Counted from the first letter of the stretch, positions 31,869 through 41,662 are shown. The stretch is 64,000 bases of DNA from Paulinella micropora (GCA_009731375.1 BJOX01000323.1:27162-91161); one strand, 5' to 3'. Notes: generated from the letters alone by a model not told the origin. Translations and numbers: made by a program.

Positions 31869-33116
31869 ATGTCTCATCAGAGAAATTTAGTCGCACAAAA
31901 TCCTGACGGGGACTTTGTAAATGTCAAAGTCGGATATGATGGAAGCATTGAAACCGATAATATGAAAACCGCTTTCGGCGAAGCATTAACTAGTCAATTA
32001 ACACCAGTTGTTCAGGAGATTTTCCCCTATACCGTTAATACGCGGATATGGACATTAATTCAAACTAATGCGACAGTTTCATTTAATGCGAATATGGCTG
32101 AATTGAAAACACAAGCAAATAATACTTCAACTGCCATCCTAACAAGTAAAAGAAGAATAAAATATCGGACTGGTATGGGGGTAGTAGCCCGCTTCACCGC
32201 TTTATGGACGACTGATGATACGAAAACATATTATTTGTGTGTAGGAATTGGTGAAAGTGATTTTTCAAATGGTTTCTATTTTTATAAAACTGATGTTGGA
32301 ATGAATATTCTACAAGCCAAAGGAGGAGCGACTACTTATATCCCACAAGCAACCTGGGATGACCCGTGTAATGGAACCAAAGATATGCCTGTCATTCTTT
32401 GGAATAAGGGAAATGTATTTCAAATTCAACTCCAGTATTTAGGATTTGGTGCTATACGGTTCTATATTGAAAATCCGACGACTGGCAATTTTCAATTAGT
32501 TCATACGATTAAGTATGCGAATGCTAATACTGGTGTCAGTCTGCGAAACACAACATTGCCATTTACCGCACTAATGAGGAATGATGCTTCTATTGGAATT
32601 CAAAACCTTAAAACCGCGAGTGTTGGGTTATTCGTAGAAGGAACTAATACTATTAATTTAAGCATATCAAACGAAGCGGAAGGAAGTAAGGCGGCGAGCA
32701 CCACGGAAAGTCCAATTCTCAGTATAAAAAATAAAACAACTTTTAATGGTGGTGCTACGAATTATTCAGTCGTTTATCCATCACTCGTGAGCATATCAAA
32801 CGAAGACACCAAAGTTAATATAGTGCGAATTGTGAAAACGAGTGGAGCACTTACGGCGGAGAACTTTGCTGATATTGATGCCACAACTTCAATCGTATCA
32901 AAGGACACCTCTGCGACGGCTCTTGGTGGTGCCACTATAACGGACATTATTCTTAAACTTTATGTTAATGCTACTTCTAGCCAGCTTATTGACCTGCGAA
33001 CTTATGACATTCAACTTTCTCCTGGTGAAAATCTAACATTTTTACAAAAGTCTGTCGCAACTGTTGCTAATGGAGGAAATGTGGGTGTTATAGTTAATTT
33101 CGTAGAGGATCACTAA
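31869..33116 (+). CDS. large structural-type protein downstream of capsid (E2)
   Basis: 415 residues, open. Start MSHQRNLVAQNPDGDFVNVK. The middle carries KYRTGMGVVARFTALWTTDD, FSNGFYFYKTD and ATWDDPCNGT; the C-terminal third (VYPSLVSISNEDTKVNIV to VIVNFVEDH) looks like a beta-sandwich. E3 has it at 55032. DNA identity to E3 rises sharply from about 32690 onward. The RTGMG...ARFTA pattern resembles virion proteins of other large DNA viruses and phages, but I cannot name a family. A decoration or distal fiber component is plausible. Confidence 0.6.
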   Translation: MSHQRNLVAQNPDGDFVNVKVGYDGSIETDNMKTAFGEALTSQLTPVVQEIFPYTVNTRIWTLIQTNATVSFNANMAELKTQANNTSTAILTSKRRIKYRTGMGVVARFTALWTTDDTKTYYLCVGIGESDFSNGFYFYKTDVGMNILQAKGGATTYIPQATWDDPCNGTKDMPVILWNKGNVFQIQLQYLGFGAIRFYIENPTTGNFQLVHTIKYANANTGVSLRNTTLPFTALMRNDASIGIQNLKTASVGLFVEGTNTINLSISNEAEGSKAASTTESPILSIKNKTTFNGGATNYSVVYPSLVSISNEDTKVNIVRIVKTSGALTAENFADIDATTSIVSKDTSATALGGATITDIILKLYVNATSSQLIDLRTYDIQLSPGENLTFLQKSVATVANGGNVGVIVNFVEDH

Positions 33117-33174
33117 AATGGATGGATGGATGGAGTAATTTTATATTAAACATAAACTCCAACCATTATATAAA

Positions 33175-33659
33175 ATGAACTACAACAAATATCAGAATGG
33201 AAAATCTACAAACTTATCTGTAATAAAACAGGTGAGGTGTATATCGGAAGCACAATTAAATCATTGGAACATAGAGCTAAATCTCACACACATAATTTTA
33301 AGCGATACAAGGAAGGAAAAACAAATTACACTTATTCATATTCAATCATAGAAAGGAATGACTATAGGATTGAATTGATTGAAGCTTTCCCTTGTGATAG
33401 CCACCTTGAATTAGAACAGAGAGAAGGATACTGGATAAGACACACAAAATGTATCACAGTCCCCTGTAATCAGAATAAAAAAGAATATAATAGACAGTAC
33501 AAAGAAATTCATAAGGAGAGATTGAGAGCCCATAATCTAAAAAAAGTTGAATGCACTTGTGGAAGACGAATTGTTCATTCACACAGAAAAAGACATAGAA
33601 ATTCTACATATCATTTAAAATGGGTCATAAGATGCCATAATGAATTAAATCACTTATAG
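33175..33659 (+). pseudogene. GIY-YIG nuclease with Cys/His tail (E2)
   Basis: Same gene as 56335-56844 in E3. A missing A near 33199 shifts the first few codons away from VYIGSTIKSLEHRAKSHTHN, and 24 bases after HTKCI are absent in frame. The C-terminal CTCGRRIVHSH...H module remains. Expected activity: site-specific or structure-specific DNA cleavage. It sits in a block of near-identity with E3 that includes non-coding DNA on its left side. Confidence 0.75.
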
Positions 33660-33685
33660 AAAATACTAATTAATTAATTTTTGTA

Positions 33686-33712
33686 ATATTTTTTCTAATA
33701 TAATACAGTAAT
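33686..33712 (+). promoter_or_regulatory. T-tract/TATA-type motif, DUF3223-type gene (E2)
   Basis: ATATTTTTTCTAATATAATACAG about 3 bases before the ATG. Confidence 0.45.
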
Positions 33713-34350
33713 ATGTTTTATCGTCGTAAGTTATACGTTGTTGGAGGTAGGCGGTTTCTAACAAAAGCATCTATCAAAACCCACATGAGAATACTTATAA
33801 GCAAATATAATGATGGAGAAAAACTGAACCCAGAAGATAGCGATTTTGTGCGAGATGTGATAACCCATAACCCAGGAATAAAAGATGGCATCATCGGTGT
33901 TGAAAGTAATTTGACGACAGGAAGAAAACACTTTCGTGCGAATGGCAAGCCGTTTTCGTGGAATTGCTGTGTTGACCTCATAGGGCTTAGCGAATAAAAA
34001 AAATAGCGAGAGTGTTGAAAGATGCGAGCAGGAATACGATAAGACCGCAAGTACAAGAATATCTTGACCTTATGGCAATTGATATATTTGTTGAGCCCCG
34101 GTACATATGCGAAATAAGTGGCGACATATATGAGCGGGTTGATGTCCACGTAGACCACCACTTTGACATCATACAATTCAAAGACATCCTTCAACAATAT
34201 CTTGAAGTTAATAGAGAAGTAGAAGTTGAAGACAACATTTTGAAAGAACCGCATTTTACTAAGTTTAGCGACTTTCACAAACAGAAAGCAATACTGCGAA
34301 TAATAAAAAAAGAAATCAATATTAGAGGTAAAATGTATCACTTACGGTAA
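33713..34350 (+). pseudogene. DUF3223/DCL-like protein (E2 only)
   Basis: The first part shows the layout of DUF3223: SIKTHMRILISKYNDGEKLN, PEDSDFVRDVITHNP, a Gly-rich IGVESN strand, and RKHFRANGKPFSWNCCVDLI. After a frame change in an A8 run (about 33994-34002) the second part continues with RNTIRPQVQEYLDL and ERVDVHVDHHFDIIQF, an acidic/His-rich stretch that in related viral proteins follows this domain. E3 lacks the gene. Possibly nucleic-acid processing; the assignment is from memory of the motif layout. Confidence 0.5.
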
Positions 34351-34529
34351 ATACTTTTTCACTTCATCTTTATTCTTAAACCACGGCTGTTGAACTAGCC
34401 ATTCTAAATATTCTTTATCAATCTTGGCAACATCTTCAATTTTTTATGCATATATTTTCCATATTGTAGAACTTTATTTACTTCTTCCTCTTCACTAGGA
34501 ATTTCTTTTTTTGCTTCGGCTTCGCTCAT
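34342..34529 (-). pseudogene. DUF3820-like small protein, degraded second copy (E2)
   Basis: Starts MSEAEAKKEIPSEEEEVNK, then LQYGKYMHKK and, after a 1-base shift, KIDKEYLEWLVQQPWFKNKD. This is the same motif set as the neighbour at 34561-34836 (GKYKGKK...YIEWLVRQPW), so E2 carries a divergent tandem duplicate. It overlaps the end of the DUF3223-type frame. Confidence 0.55.
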
Positions 34530-34560
34530 TGTATATTATATAAAAATTTATTTATTATAA

Positions 34561-34836
34561 TCATAAATATTTTTTCAATTCATCCTTATTTTGGACCCAC
34601 GGCTGACGGACTAACCATTCAATATATGGCTTATCAATCTTTGCGATGTCTTCTATTTTTTTGCCTTTGTATTTGCCGAAATGAAACACGTCTTTCGGTT
34701 GAGATGCTTTTCTTTCTTCAATAGCTTGAATTTCTTCGTGGATTACCTTTTGAACATCGGCGAGAGAAAATGATTTCTTTTTGTTTTCGATTGAGAGTTG
34801 TTCAAACTTCTCGCACAGTTTCGTAAGGGTGGACAT
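34561..34836 (-). CDS. DUF3820-like small protein (E2)
   Basis: 91 residues. The N-terminal helix region is MSTLTKLCEKFEQLSIENKK; the C-terminal domain is FHFGKYKGKKIEDIAKIDKP followed by YIEWLVRQPW, the pattern seen in DUF3820 and at the end of some exonucleases (probably a small nucleic-acid or protein docking fold). E3 has it at 56912-57178, in the same place before the lipase, on the opposite strand. Starts are only about 95 bp apart, so the two share a divergent control region. Confidence 0.65.
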   Translation of the reverse strand: MSTLTKLCEKFEQLSIENKKKSFSLADVQKVIHEEIQAIEERKASQPKDVFHFGKYKGKKIEDIAKIDKPYIEWLVRQPWVQNKDELKKYL

Positions 34837-34892
34837 AGTAGGGGGTATATAGTAGGCAATATAAAAAAATAAAAAATTAAATAAATAATATA

Positions 34893-34930
34893 GAACCTTT
34901 TGAAAAAGCTTCACCAAAACCGGAGGTGCA
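34893..34930 (+). repeat. palindromic leader before lipase (E2)
   Basis: GAACCTTTTGAAAAAGCTTC (34893-34912), ACCAAAAC and GGAGGTGCA abut the lipase ATG. The E3 lipase lacks this module, so it was gained in E2 or lost in E3. Confidence 0.75.
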
Positions 34931-35620
34931 ATGAGCGAGTGGATTGTCTTTGTAAAGGCTTACTCCGCTAAGCACAACATAAGCTATGGGGAAGCATTGA
35001 AAAAGGCGAGCAAAGAATATAAGAAACAGAAGGGAGGTAGTGCTGAGTTGTCTGAGGATGTCTATTTGTCCTCAACTGAACGAAAAGGGGCTGACGGATG
35101 GAAGCCAGTCGCTAGCAAAGAAAAATCAACGGTGTATGAAAAAGATGGTAAGGCGATTGTAGCATTCAGAGGAAGTGCGGATAAGCGAGACTTACTCACA
35201 GATGTTGCTTTGGTAAAGGGAGTATTAAAAAGAACTCCGAGATATAAAGAAGAGCAGAAGCTGGTTGACGAAGTCATAAAGAAATATGGTAATGATAATG
35301 TAGAGCTTACATGTCATTCACTAGGAGGAACGATTGCGAAAGACTTAAGCCGACAGACTGGGGTAAGGGCGACCACATACAATAAAGGCAGTAGCACAAG
35401 AGACATCATTGAAGGAGTTATTGACCGAGTAGCCACGAGGGTAAATCCGAAAGGAAAGAGGGCGAAGACCGCGAAGCTGACCACGAACTACCGAACTAAG
35501 TACGACCCCGTTTCATTGTTAGGGGCGACGGCGGTAAATACTAAGTTAGTGAAGCCGACGAGGGGCGTTCATACGATTAGAAGCTTCAAAGGTAAAGGAG
35601 CTAAAAAAATTTATCTATAA
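34931..35620 (+). CDS. class 3-type lipase (E2)
   Basis: 229 residues. An N-terminal helix module (EWIVFVKAYSAKHNISYGEA) precedes an alpha/beta-hydrolase core: IVAFRGSADKRDLLTD, then VELTCHSLGGTIAKDL. The nucleophile Ser is in place, but the preceding Gly of GHSLGG is Cys here, unlike E3. KYDPVSLLG supplies a candidate Asp and GVHTI a candidate His. It would hydrolyse lipid esters; a capsid-borne lipase could help cross membranes on entry (inference). The frame ends 36 residues before the E3 one. Confidence 0.8.
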   Translation: MSEWIVFVKAYSAKHNISYGEALKKASKEYKKQKGGSAELSEDVYLSSTERKGADGWKPVASKEKSTVYEKDGKAIVAFRGSADKRDLLTDVALVKGVLKRTPRYKEEQKLVDEVIKKYGNDNVELTCHSLGGTIAKDLSRQTGVRATTYNKGSSTRDIIEGVIDRVATRVNPKGKRAKTAKLTTNYRTKYDPVSLLGATAVNTKLVKPTRGVHTIRSFKGKGAKKIYL

Positions 35621-35784
35621 TTGAACTTTAACTTCTTATGTGGAAACCGATGCTGTCGTTATCGTTGATGAACTCACGGCCCGCCCACTTATTCTCATTA
35701 ACTGTTTTTTAACATTCGTCATATGTAAAATGCTGAAGTGCGGGACTTGTTGTTGTTTGCTGTTTCTATCAATGTGTATTTTTT

Positions 35785-38730
35785 TCATTTGAAAGCCCTT
35801 ACATTTTTAATGCTACCGCCTTTATCCGTCTTATCATATACATCATAATTTAACTGTTGAGCATCTAAGCCTTTACCCCTAAAGTGGAAGTATCTTTTAA
35901 CGCCGTTTTCAGCCGTTTCTATATGAACCCCTTTTGATATGTGCTTGAGGTCGTTTTTGGTCATACCGGCGGTGAAAGCATCTTGGGTTGTAAATTCTAA
36001 CATATAAAGTGTAGGTGCTATCCATATACCTTTTATAATCTTACATCCGTCGCCTAAGTCGTCGCTTATACCACCCAGTTGCTTGTTGCCCATATTCTTA
36101 ATATGTCTCGCACATCTCACGTGGATTTGGAGGCTGTCGGTGTCGGTGTAGTAAAAGTCATCGGTGATGGTTCCATTCGGGTTGGCTTCCTTAATATACT
36201 TAAACATAATGCGACGGCTGTATGCTAGTATGAATGCCCCATAGTGTGAAGGTTTCGTTATGCTACTCTCTAATAAGATTGGATTACGAGGTAGACCTGA
36301 TATGTGCCATAAATCTTTTCCTTCTTTATCTGTAAATTTAATGATGTCAGTTATTTGATTACTACTCCAGAATTTCCAGTATTCTTCGTTAGTCTGTATA
36401 TATGTTGTAATGGATGGTATTGGTCTCTGTATCATCTTACCGTATAGACTATTCATAAACAGCTTAGCCAGTAGATATTGCGGGCTACCTTTCTCCGCAT
36501 TTTCCTTCGCCTTAAACATATCGTCTATGTATTTTGCAAAGACACATTCAGATTTTACAGTGTAGTATCCTTTATGAATGCTGACCGTATAACCTTCGGC
36601 TACCATATCTTCGATGTCTACACTCGTAAGCCATTGGTCCTTCATATCCTCTAATCTCCATTTAAGAGAGCCCATGTGGTCTCGCTGACCGATTCTGGAG
36701 TGCAGCATATTTTTTGGAGAAATGTAGTCAAGATTATAGATGCAGATTTGAAGGTTCCGCGGGTCAAACGGTCCGATTGTTTCAACGATGTCGCCGACCA
36801 TAAAAGCTAACAACATCGCGGTTGGATATAGAGAGACTGCGTCGGCATCCACGAGATAATCGTCTATGTCGTCAAAGGTGGTCTGCTTTTGTAGGTATCG
36901 TTCATACTGAGCTGAAATGAATCGCCTCTTAGACGGGTAAGTCCTTCCGCCGATAATCGCCTTTCTAAATGCTCTTTCCTGCTCCACCGTTGGAAGTCTC
37001 ACCTCGTATTTACCATCTACATATTTTTTCCATATGTTGAAAGCGAGACTTGAAGTTGAGATGTAGGAAGTTAGATTGACCTTATGAGATATAAATATAG
37101 TCGTGTTTAATTTGTCATACAATTCCTTCAAACCCATAACATCATTCGTTAGATAAGCCAGACATTCCTGCCTCGTCTGGATGTCCATGTCATCCCATCT
37201 TTTTGCCCTGTCGTGGTCAAAGTCACCCTCAAGCACTGAGCACCCCATACTTTCAAGATTTGCTTTCAGACTTCCTTGAGTGTGCTTACACATATCACAC
37301 ATCTTGACATTTTCAAACTCTAAGCAGATGATAGAGCAGTTGTTAATTTTTGAAGACTTAATCTTAATACCCCTTTTAATTAATTCTTGGTGTATCAAGT
37401 AGTGGTCAAAGTTCGCTCCGTTAAAACCATTAACATATAGAACGGGCGGTTTGTCCTTTTTACATTTCGACTCCCATCCTTCTTTTATAAGGTCGCCTCG
37501 TTTTATTAGAAGGTCCACAAATTGGCTTATACAGTCTTTGCCTGCTATGTATTTAAAACCCTCAGAGCCTTGAGTGTATCCGACTATGTAGCATTCGTGG
37601 ATATCGTAGCCGTTCGCGATGGTTGTATTTCTAAATGATTCCAAATCGTAATGGAGAATTTGGTCATTGTTTATTCGTTCTTCCGTGTGGAACTTTGTTA
37701 TGAGGTGTCTTTTACTATTCTTTTTCAATCTAATATCCGCATATTTTTTCCTGTTAAGATTACAGGTATGTTTCTTCAGTAAGCAATCCTCGCACCGCTT
37801 CTTGAATTGCTTAACCCATCCGTAATAGTGGTTATTTTCTAAAAAGATTAGTTTATCTGGTTCCTGTCATTCTTCATTTGTGCTGACTGTTTCCTTCATA
37901 ACGTGGTCCGTTATTTCGTATGTTTTCCCTTCTTTCCCATATTTTTCAAGATTTGGACTGCTATTGAAAATGGTATGGGGGAGTTTGGCGGAAGGTTGAA
38001 TTCGGCTCGGACTTTATTACAGCGGCTCTTGTTCAGGTTTAATATTTAGAATATCCTTACATAAGAAGAATAAGCAGTTGTTGTTTTTGCTTGGCGGAGA
38101 TATCTTTTTACATTCTTCAACTTTCTCCCTCTTTTCAGTTTTTCCTTCATAGCATCCTCCGCAGTTTTCTTGAACTATGGTCATTTCCACATATCGTATG
38201 GTTCTTTCATATCCTCTCTCGCCAGCTTCAATATTGTTTATGTTGAACTCGTTCAGAGCATCCATAAATACGGTATCGTATTGCCGGAGTTGAAATGAAT
38301 TGAAACTTTTCTTTTTAAATAGTGGTCGTATCGCTCGTTAGCAGGAGCGGTAGAGTATGTTATAGATATATTAAACATCCTCATTAGCCGTCATCCCTTC
38401 CCTTCTGGAATATCTTATAGCGGGTATCAATACCTTCTCTTCTAGAGCATCAGTGTCATAGAAGCATATATCTAGGTCTCTGAATTTGAATGCGAGAGAG
38501 TTCAGCTGGTTATCCCTCCTAACTTCGTACTTGTTTGCTCTAAACTCTCGCCGCTTCGCTTCTCGCGTCTTAGCCTCGAGCTCGCGGAGATTCGCCCTCG
38601 TATTGCTACGGATGTTAGATAAAAGGTCTCGGCTGTTTCTTTTATCATTCGTTTCAACTTTTCTCAGCTTAGCCTTAGCGTTATTTCTCTTTCGTCTTGC
38701 TTCTCCTTTGTACAGTTTTGGTCTTGGCAT
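35785..38730 (-). pseudogene. protein-primed family B DNA polymerase (E2)
   Basis: Start MPRPKLYKGEARRKRNN at 38730. The catalytic part (35785-37728) is open: exonuclease motifs LHYDLESFRN, FNGANFDHYLIH and YLTNDVMGLKELY; polymerase motif A DADAVSLYPTAML, motif B KLFMNSLYGKM and motif C YYTDTDSLQ. A CxxC/H-type stretch lies near 37770-37800. The N-terminal 340 residues are spread over three frames with breaks between 37729 and 38370. Role: protein-primed replication of the linear element from its TIR ends. It is the last gene before the right TIR. Confidence 0.9.
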
Positions 38731-38787
38731 CTTCTGTATTATATTAATATGAATATATTTATATAAATGCAAAATAATTAATTAAAT

Positions 38788-38947
38788 TATTCCTTTTCGA
38801 TTCCTTTTTTGATTTCTCTTTGATTTATCTCCTTCGTCGATATAATTCTCTTTGATTTCTTATGATGTTTAAAAATAGCGATTTGGGCTCTTTTTTTAGA
38901 AAGCATTTTCTTGAAAATAACCATAAAAAGTGTAATTATCTTCTTCT
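38788..38947. repeat. terminal inverted repeat, right (E2)
   Basis: Reverse complement of 18295-18455 with small indels. The reverse strand begins AGAAGAAGATAATTACAC, six bases longer than the left end, and has a shortened right arm in the terminal hairpin. Confidence 0.85.
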
Positions 38948-38953
38948 ATTACA
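38948..38953. repeat. putative target site duplication ATTACA (E2 right)
   Basis: Copy of 18289-18294, inside ATTAC-rich DNA that continues to about 39002. Confidence 0.55.
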
Positions 38954-39888
38954 TTTTACATTATATTTCATTACATTAAATTACATTAAATTACATTACA
39001 CGTAAAATTTACACCTAAGTTACCGTGGCAAACACAGCAAACTTTTGCAGAAAGCCTCGCAGAAACGGAAGACTGGTTTTATATATATAAGATATATATC
39101 TAAGATCTTATCTACAGTAAGGTTTGGTGAAAAGTCGCAGGTGGGGGGTGTGTGACTTTGCACATTTTGTGTGTCAGCCAAAATATTTCCGAAATTTTTT
39201 GATCACATTAATGGATGTTGCTTCGACTCATAGTCCAAACCCACCTATGAATTTCATGGGCAGTGGCTTTTCCATAACTCCAACAGAAAAATAGGGTTTG
39301 GTGGCGGTGACTCGTTTTTTACCCAAAAGCAGGAAGCACGCAGCTGTCCGGCCGAAAATCTAAAACTTTTTTGATGCTCCTAGGGTGCACCACTCACCAA
39401 TCGTTCCTTGGCCTGCTGCCTTTTTTGCGTCTGAAAGACACCCCATTCCTCTGGCACTGCGACCCAAACGAGTGGACACCTGCCTGGGACCAGTGTGCAC
39501 GCAGACAAGTGGACACCTGGGACCAGTGTGCACGCAGACAAGTCAGTCTCAAGTCATCACACTACATCACACACACGCATTCAAGAACAGTTAAGCAACA
39601 CAGCAACAAACTCGCAACAAAAACCCCCGGCCCAATTTAAAAAGTTTGCAAATCAACAAAAACTGCGGCTGACAAGCACGCGGACGACAGAGAATATCTC
39701 GAACACATGGAGAACCTCAAGCAAGACACACACGCCTTTACGGACAGCAAATATTTAACGCTGAGCGCGTGTCGTAAGTTGAATTTTCGGAGCAATAAGA
39801 GCTTCCTTCCGCCCGTTTGTTGGGAGATGTTAGACTGCGAGATCTCGTGCGCGTGGTACACCACAGCAACGGCAAAGGCAACTTAGCA
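38954..39888. other. host spacer between E2 and E3
   Basis: ATTAC-like repeats to about 39002, then unique DNA. A 37 bp direct repeat (GTGGACACCTG...CCAGTGTGCACGCAGACAAG) lies at about 39470-39545. A 60-90 residue frame here has no recognisable domain. The right edge (from about 39859) is the first half of a host repeat unit that resumes after E3 at 61898. Confidence 0.6.
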
Positions 39889-39894
39889 AGTGTG
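39889..39894. repeat. target site duplication AGTGTG (E3 left)
   Basis: AGTGTG immediately precedes the 5'-AGAAG end of E3 and recurs at 61898-61903. Six bases is the Polinton size. Confidence 0.9.
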
Positions 39895-40032
39895 AGAAGA
39901 TGATTACCGCTTTTCCGCAGGTATTTTTCAAGAAAAAATACCAGCATAAAAGCGGTCTTTTCGGACCAAATCGCCATTTTTCACATCATAAGAAATTAAA
40001 GAGAAATCATGTAGAAATCAAAAAGGAAGCGA
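39895..40032. repeat. terminal inverted repeat, left (E3)
   Basis: Starts AGAAGATGATTACCGC and matches the reverse complement of 61760-61897 with about four differences. It contains a nested hairpin (ACCGCTTTT...GGTATTTTTC / GAAAAAATACC...AAAAGCGGT, about 39906-39955) and the conserved GACCAAATCGCCATTTTTCA. Confidence 0.9.
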
Positions 40033-40159
40033 CAAGGAAGAAGGAAATTACCTAAGCAGTCGTCGCCTCCTCCACCAACATCCACCTACCATCACACATA
40101 CTGTATGAGGTAGGGTTTTTATAGTCTCCCACGACTGTTTTTTGTTTTGTTTTTGTTTT

Positions 40160-40380
40160 TTTGTCATTGCCCGCGAAGGGAATAAATATTTTTGTTATTT
40201 CCCGCAGAGGGGATAGATATTGTTGTAGATATTGTTGTAAATATTTTCAATTATTTCCCTTGATGGAGGGGGTTCAGCATCAATATTTCCCTCAATGGAG
40301 GGGGTTTAGCATATTGTTGTAAATATTTCCCTCAATGGAGGGGGTTTAGCATTTCCCGCAGAGGGGAGTAAATATGAAAT
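40160..40380. repeat. subterminal repeats (E3)
   Basis: Alternating units of the type TATTTCCCGCAGAGGGG and TTTCCCTCAATGGAGGGGG with ATATTGTTGTAAATA spacers. TTTCCCGC occurs twice and matches the E2F consensus; E1 has related units. No gene between the TIR and 40399. Confidence 0.7.
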
Positions 40381-40398
40381 CAGTTATTTTTTGCGACC

Positions 40399-40872
40399 TC
40401 ACCGTAATGCCCTATTCATATTCGGGCTTCCCTCATTTAAATCATTTATTTGTTTTACCATTAAACAAGCTTTTGTGAAAGTAGCACCCTTATCTATGAG
40501 TGCTTCTACTTTTTCAATATCTTCACTATCTATCAGTCCTCTATTCTGTTTCTTCCAATCCTTCATCAATCTTCTTTCTCCTTCAATCTGTCTCAATCTC
40601 TTCTTTCTTCTTCTGTCTTTCATCAAGTCTTCTTCAATGATGTCTCGTTCCTCCTTCTTATCTTTCAAAACTTCGTCAATCGCTCCAAGTCTTTCTTTCT
40701 TTTTATTCAATTCCTTCTTCATCTCTTCAATAATCTGTTCATCTTTCTCAATCTCTTTCATCTCTTTTATCTTCATTTCGTTCAATCTTTTCGCACTATA
40801 TCTATCATCCTCAAACTGTTCAATCCATTCTTCCTTACCCTTTATGAAATTTGGTATGAGATTAATAGACAT
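40399..40872 (-). CDS. TIR-proximal coiled-coil protein (E3)
   Basis: 157 residues, open. Start MSINLIPNFIKGKEEWIEQF, then a Glu/Lys/Arg coiled coil (about residues 30-110, with MKEIEKDEQIIEEMKKEL), a basic patch RRRKKRLRQIEGERR, and a conserved end LIDKGATFTKACLMVKQIND and SPNMNRALR. E1 has a homologue. In E2 an unrelated coiled-coil gene is in this slot. Family not recognised. Being the gene next to the TIR hints at an end-binding or replication-accessory role, without proof. Confidence 0.65.
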   Translation of the reverse strand: MSINLIPNFIKGKEEWIEQFEDDRYSAKRLNEMKIKEMKEIEKDEQIIEEMKKELNKKKERLGAIDEVLKDKKEERDIIEEDLMKDRRRKKRLRQIEGERRLMKDWKKQNRGLIDSEDIEKVEALIDKGATFTKACLMVKQINDLNEGSPNMNRALR

Positions 40873-40875
40873 ATT

Positions 40876-41063
40876 ATGAGGGTTTATTGTTTACGAGTGA
40901 GGTCCCACAAAAACACGAAAAACGAGCAGACGAGGAAAAAAGCAAAAACCAATCCCACAAAAATCGTGGGTTTGTGGAAAAAAATAAAAAACGGCAGTTT
41001 CGTCCGCACATTACGGCTAAAATTATTGCGATGACCATTTCGGCCCTGTGGTCCCCGAAATAA
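40876..41063 (+). pseudogene. small basic ORF remnant (E3)
   Basis: Counterpart of E1 10545-10730: MRVYCLRVRS at the start and TISALWSPK at the end are kept, but the two halves are in different frames. Its ATG lies 3 bp from the divergent coiled-coil start. Confidence 0.3.
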
Positions 41064-41170
41064 AAAAAGGAAATTGCTAAAAAAAAAACGGACAACCCAA
41101 ACCAAAATCACGTGCCAAGAAAAAAGAATTCTCGCCAGTCTCCCAAAATCTCCCAAGTTGAGAAGAGGGA

Positions 41171-41662
41171 ATGGACCAGCTGGCAGACATTTTCGGCGAG
41201 GCCAAGCTGGACAACCCCGACCCTGCTCCTGCCGACCCCGACCCTGCTCCTGCCAACCCTGCTCCTACCAACCCTGCTCCCGTCGCCCCTGCTCCCATCG
41301 TCCCTGCTCCCGTCGTCCCTGCTCCGTGGACAGCTTTGGCAGACATTCCACCCCAAATTCCAAACTATGCGAGATATGTTATGGTTAAAAAAGAGTTCGT
41401 CAATTTTGGCAAAGAAATTTTTCAATTTACCAAAGCACCACCCATCGCTCAGTTCATTCGTCGCAAAGAATTAAAGGAGAATGAATTTTTTTTCGCTGTG
41501 GCTGGTGTGGACGGCACCATCAAAAAGCCAAAAAATGAGCAGATGTTTCTCGTGGCAGTTGGTCGTCCAGATGAGTTGATAATATTTAACTCTATCACCG
41601 CAATTCATCGTAAATTACAGGATAGGAGTGCTTATATCAAATGGATTTTACCTATTAATTAA
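41171..41662 (+). CDS. PA-repeat protein of unknown function (E3)
   Basis: 163 residues: MDQLADIFGEAKL, then a low-complexity linker of about ten PAP repeats (residues 15-55), then a folded-looking domain with YVMVKKEFVNFGKEIFQFTK, EFFFAVAGVDG, MFLVAVGRPDELIIFNSIT and YIKWILPIN. The E1 copy is broken. It is convergent with the integrase, 13 bp between stops, and present in E1 and E3 but not E2. No known family recognised. Confidence 0.6.
   Translation: MDQLADIFGEAKLDNPDPAPADPDPAPANPAPTNPAPVAPAPIVPAPVVPAPWTALADIPPQIPNYARYVMVKKEFVNFGKEIFQFTKAPPIAQFIRRKELKENEFFFAVAGVDGTIKKPKNEQMFLVAVGRPDELIIFNSITAIHRKLQDRSAYIKWILPIN

Larger units (their letters stand above)
18295..38947 (+). mobile_element. E2: full-length Maverick/Polinton, 20.7 kb
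   Basis: Bounded by inverted repeats of about 160 bp and ending 5'-AG...CT-3'. It holds the complete Polinton core set: rve integrase, protein-primed polymerase, adenain-type protease, ATPase, minor and major capsid. Many genes have one or two breaks, so it is an endogenous, non-functional copy. The left end lacks six outer bases (AGAAGA) present at the right end. Confidence 0.9.

Noticed and set aside
39371-39864. Small frames in the spacer between E2 and E3
   Set aside because: Under 90 residues, overlapping on both strands, no motif, partly built on a 37 bp repeat.
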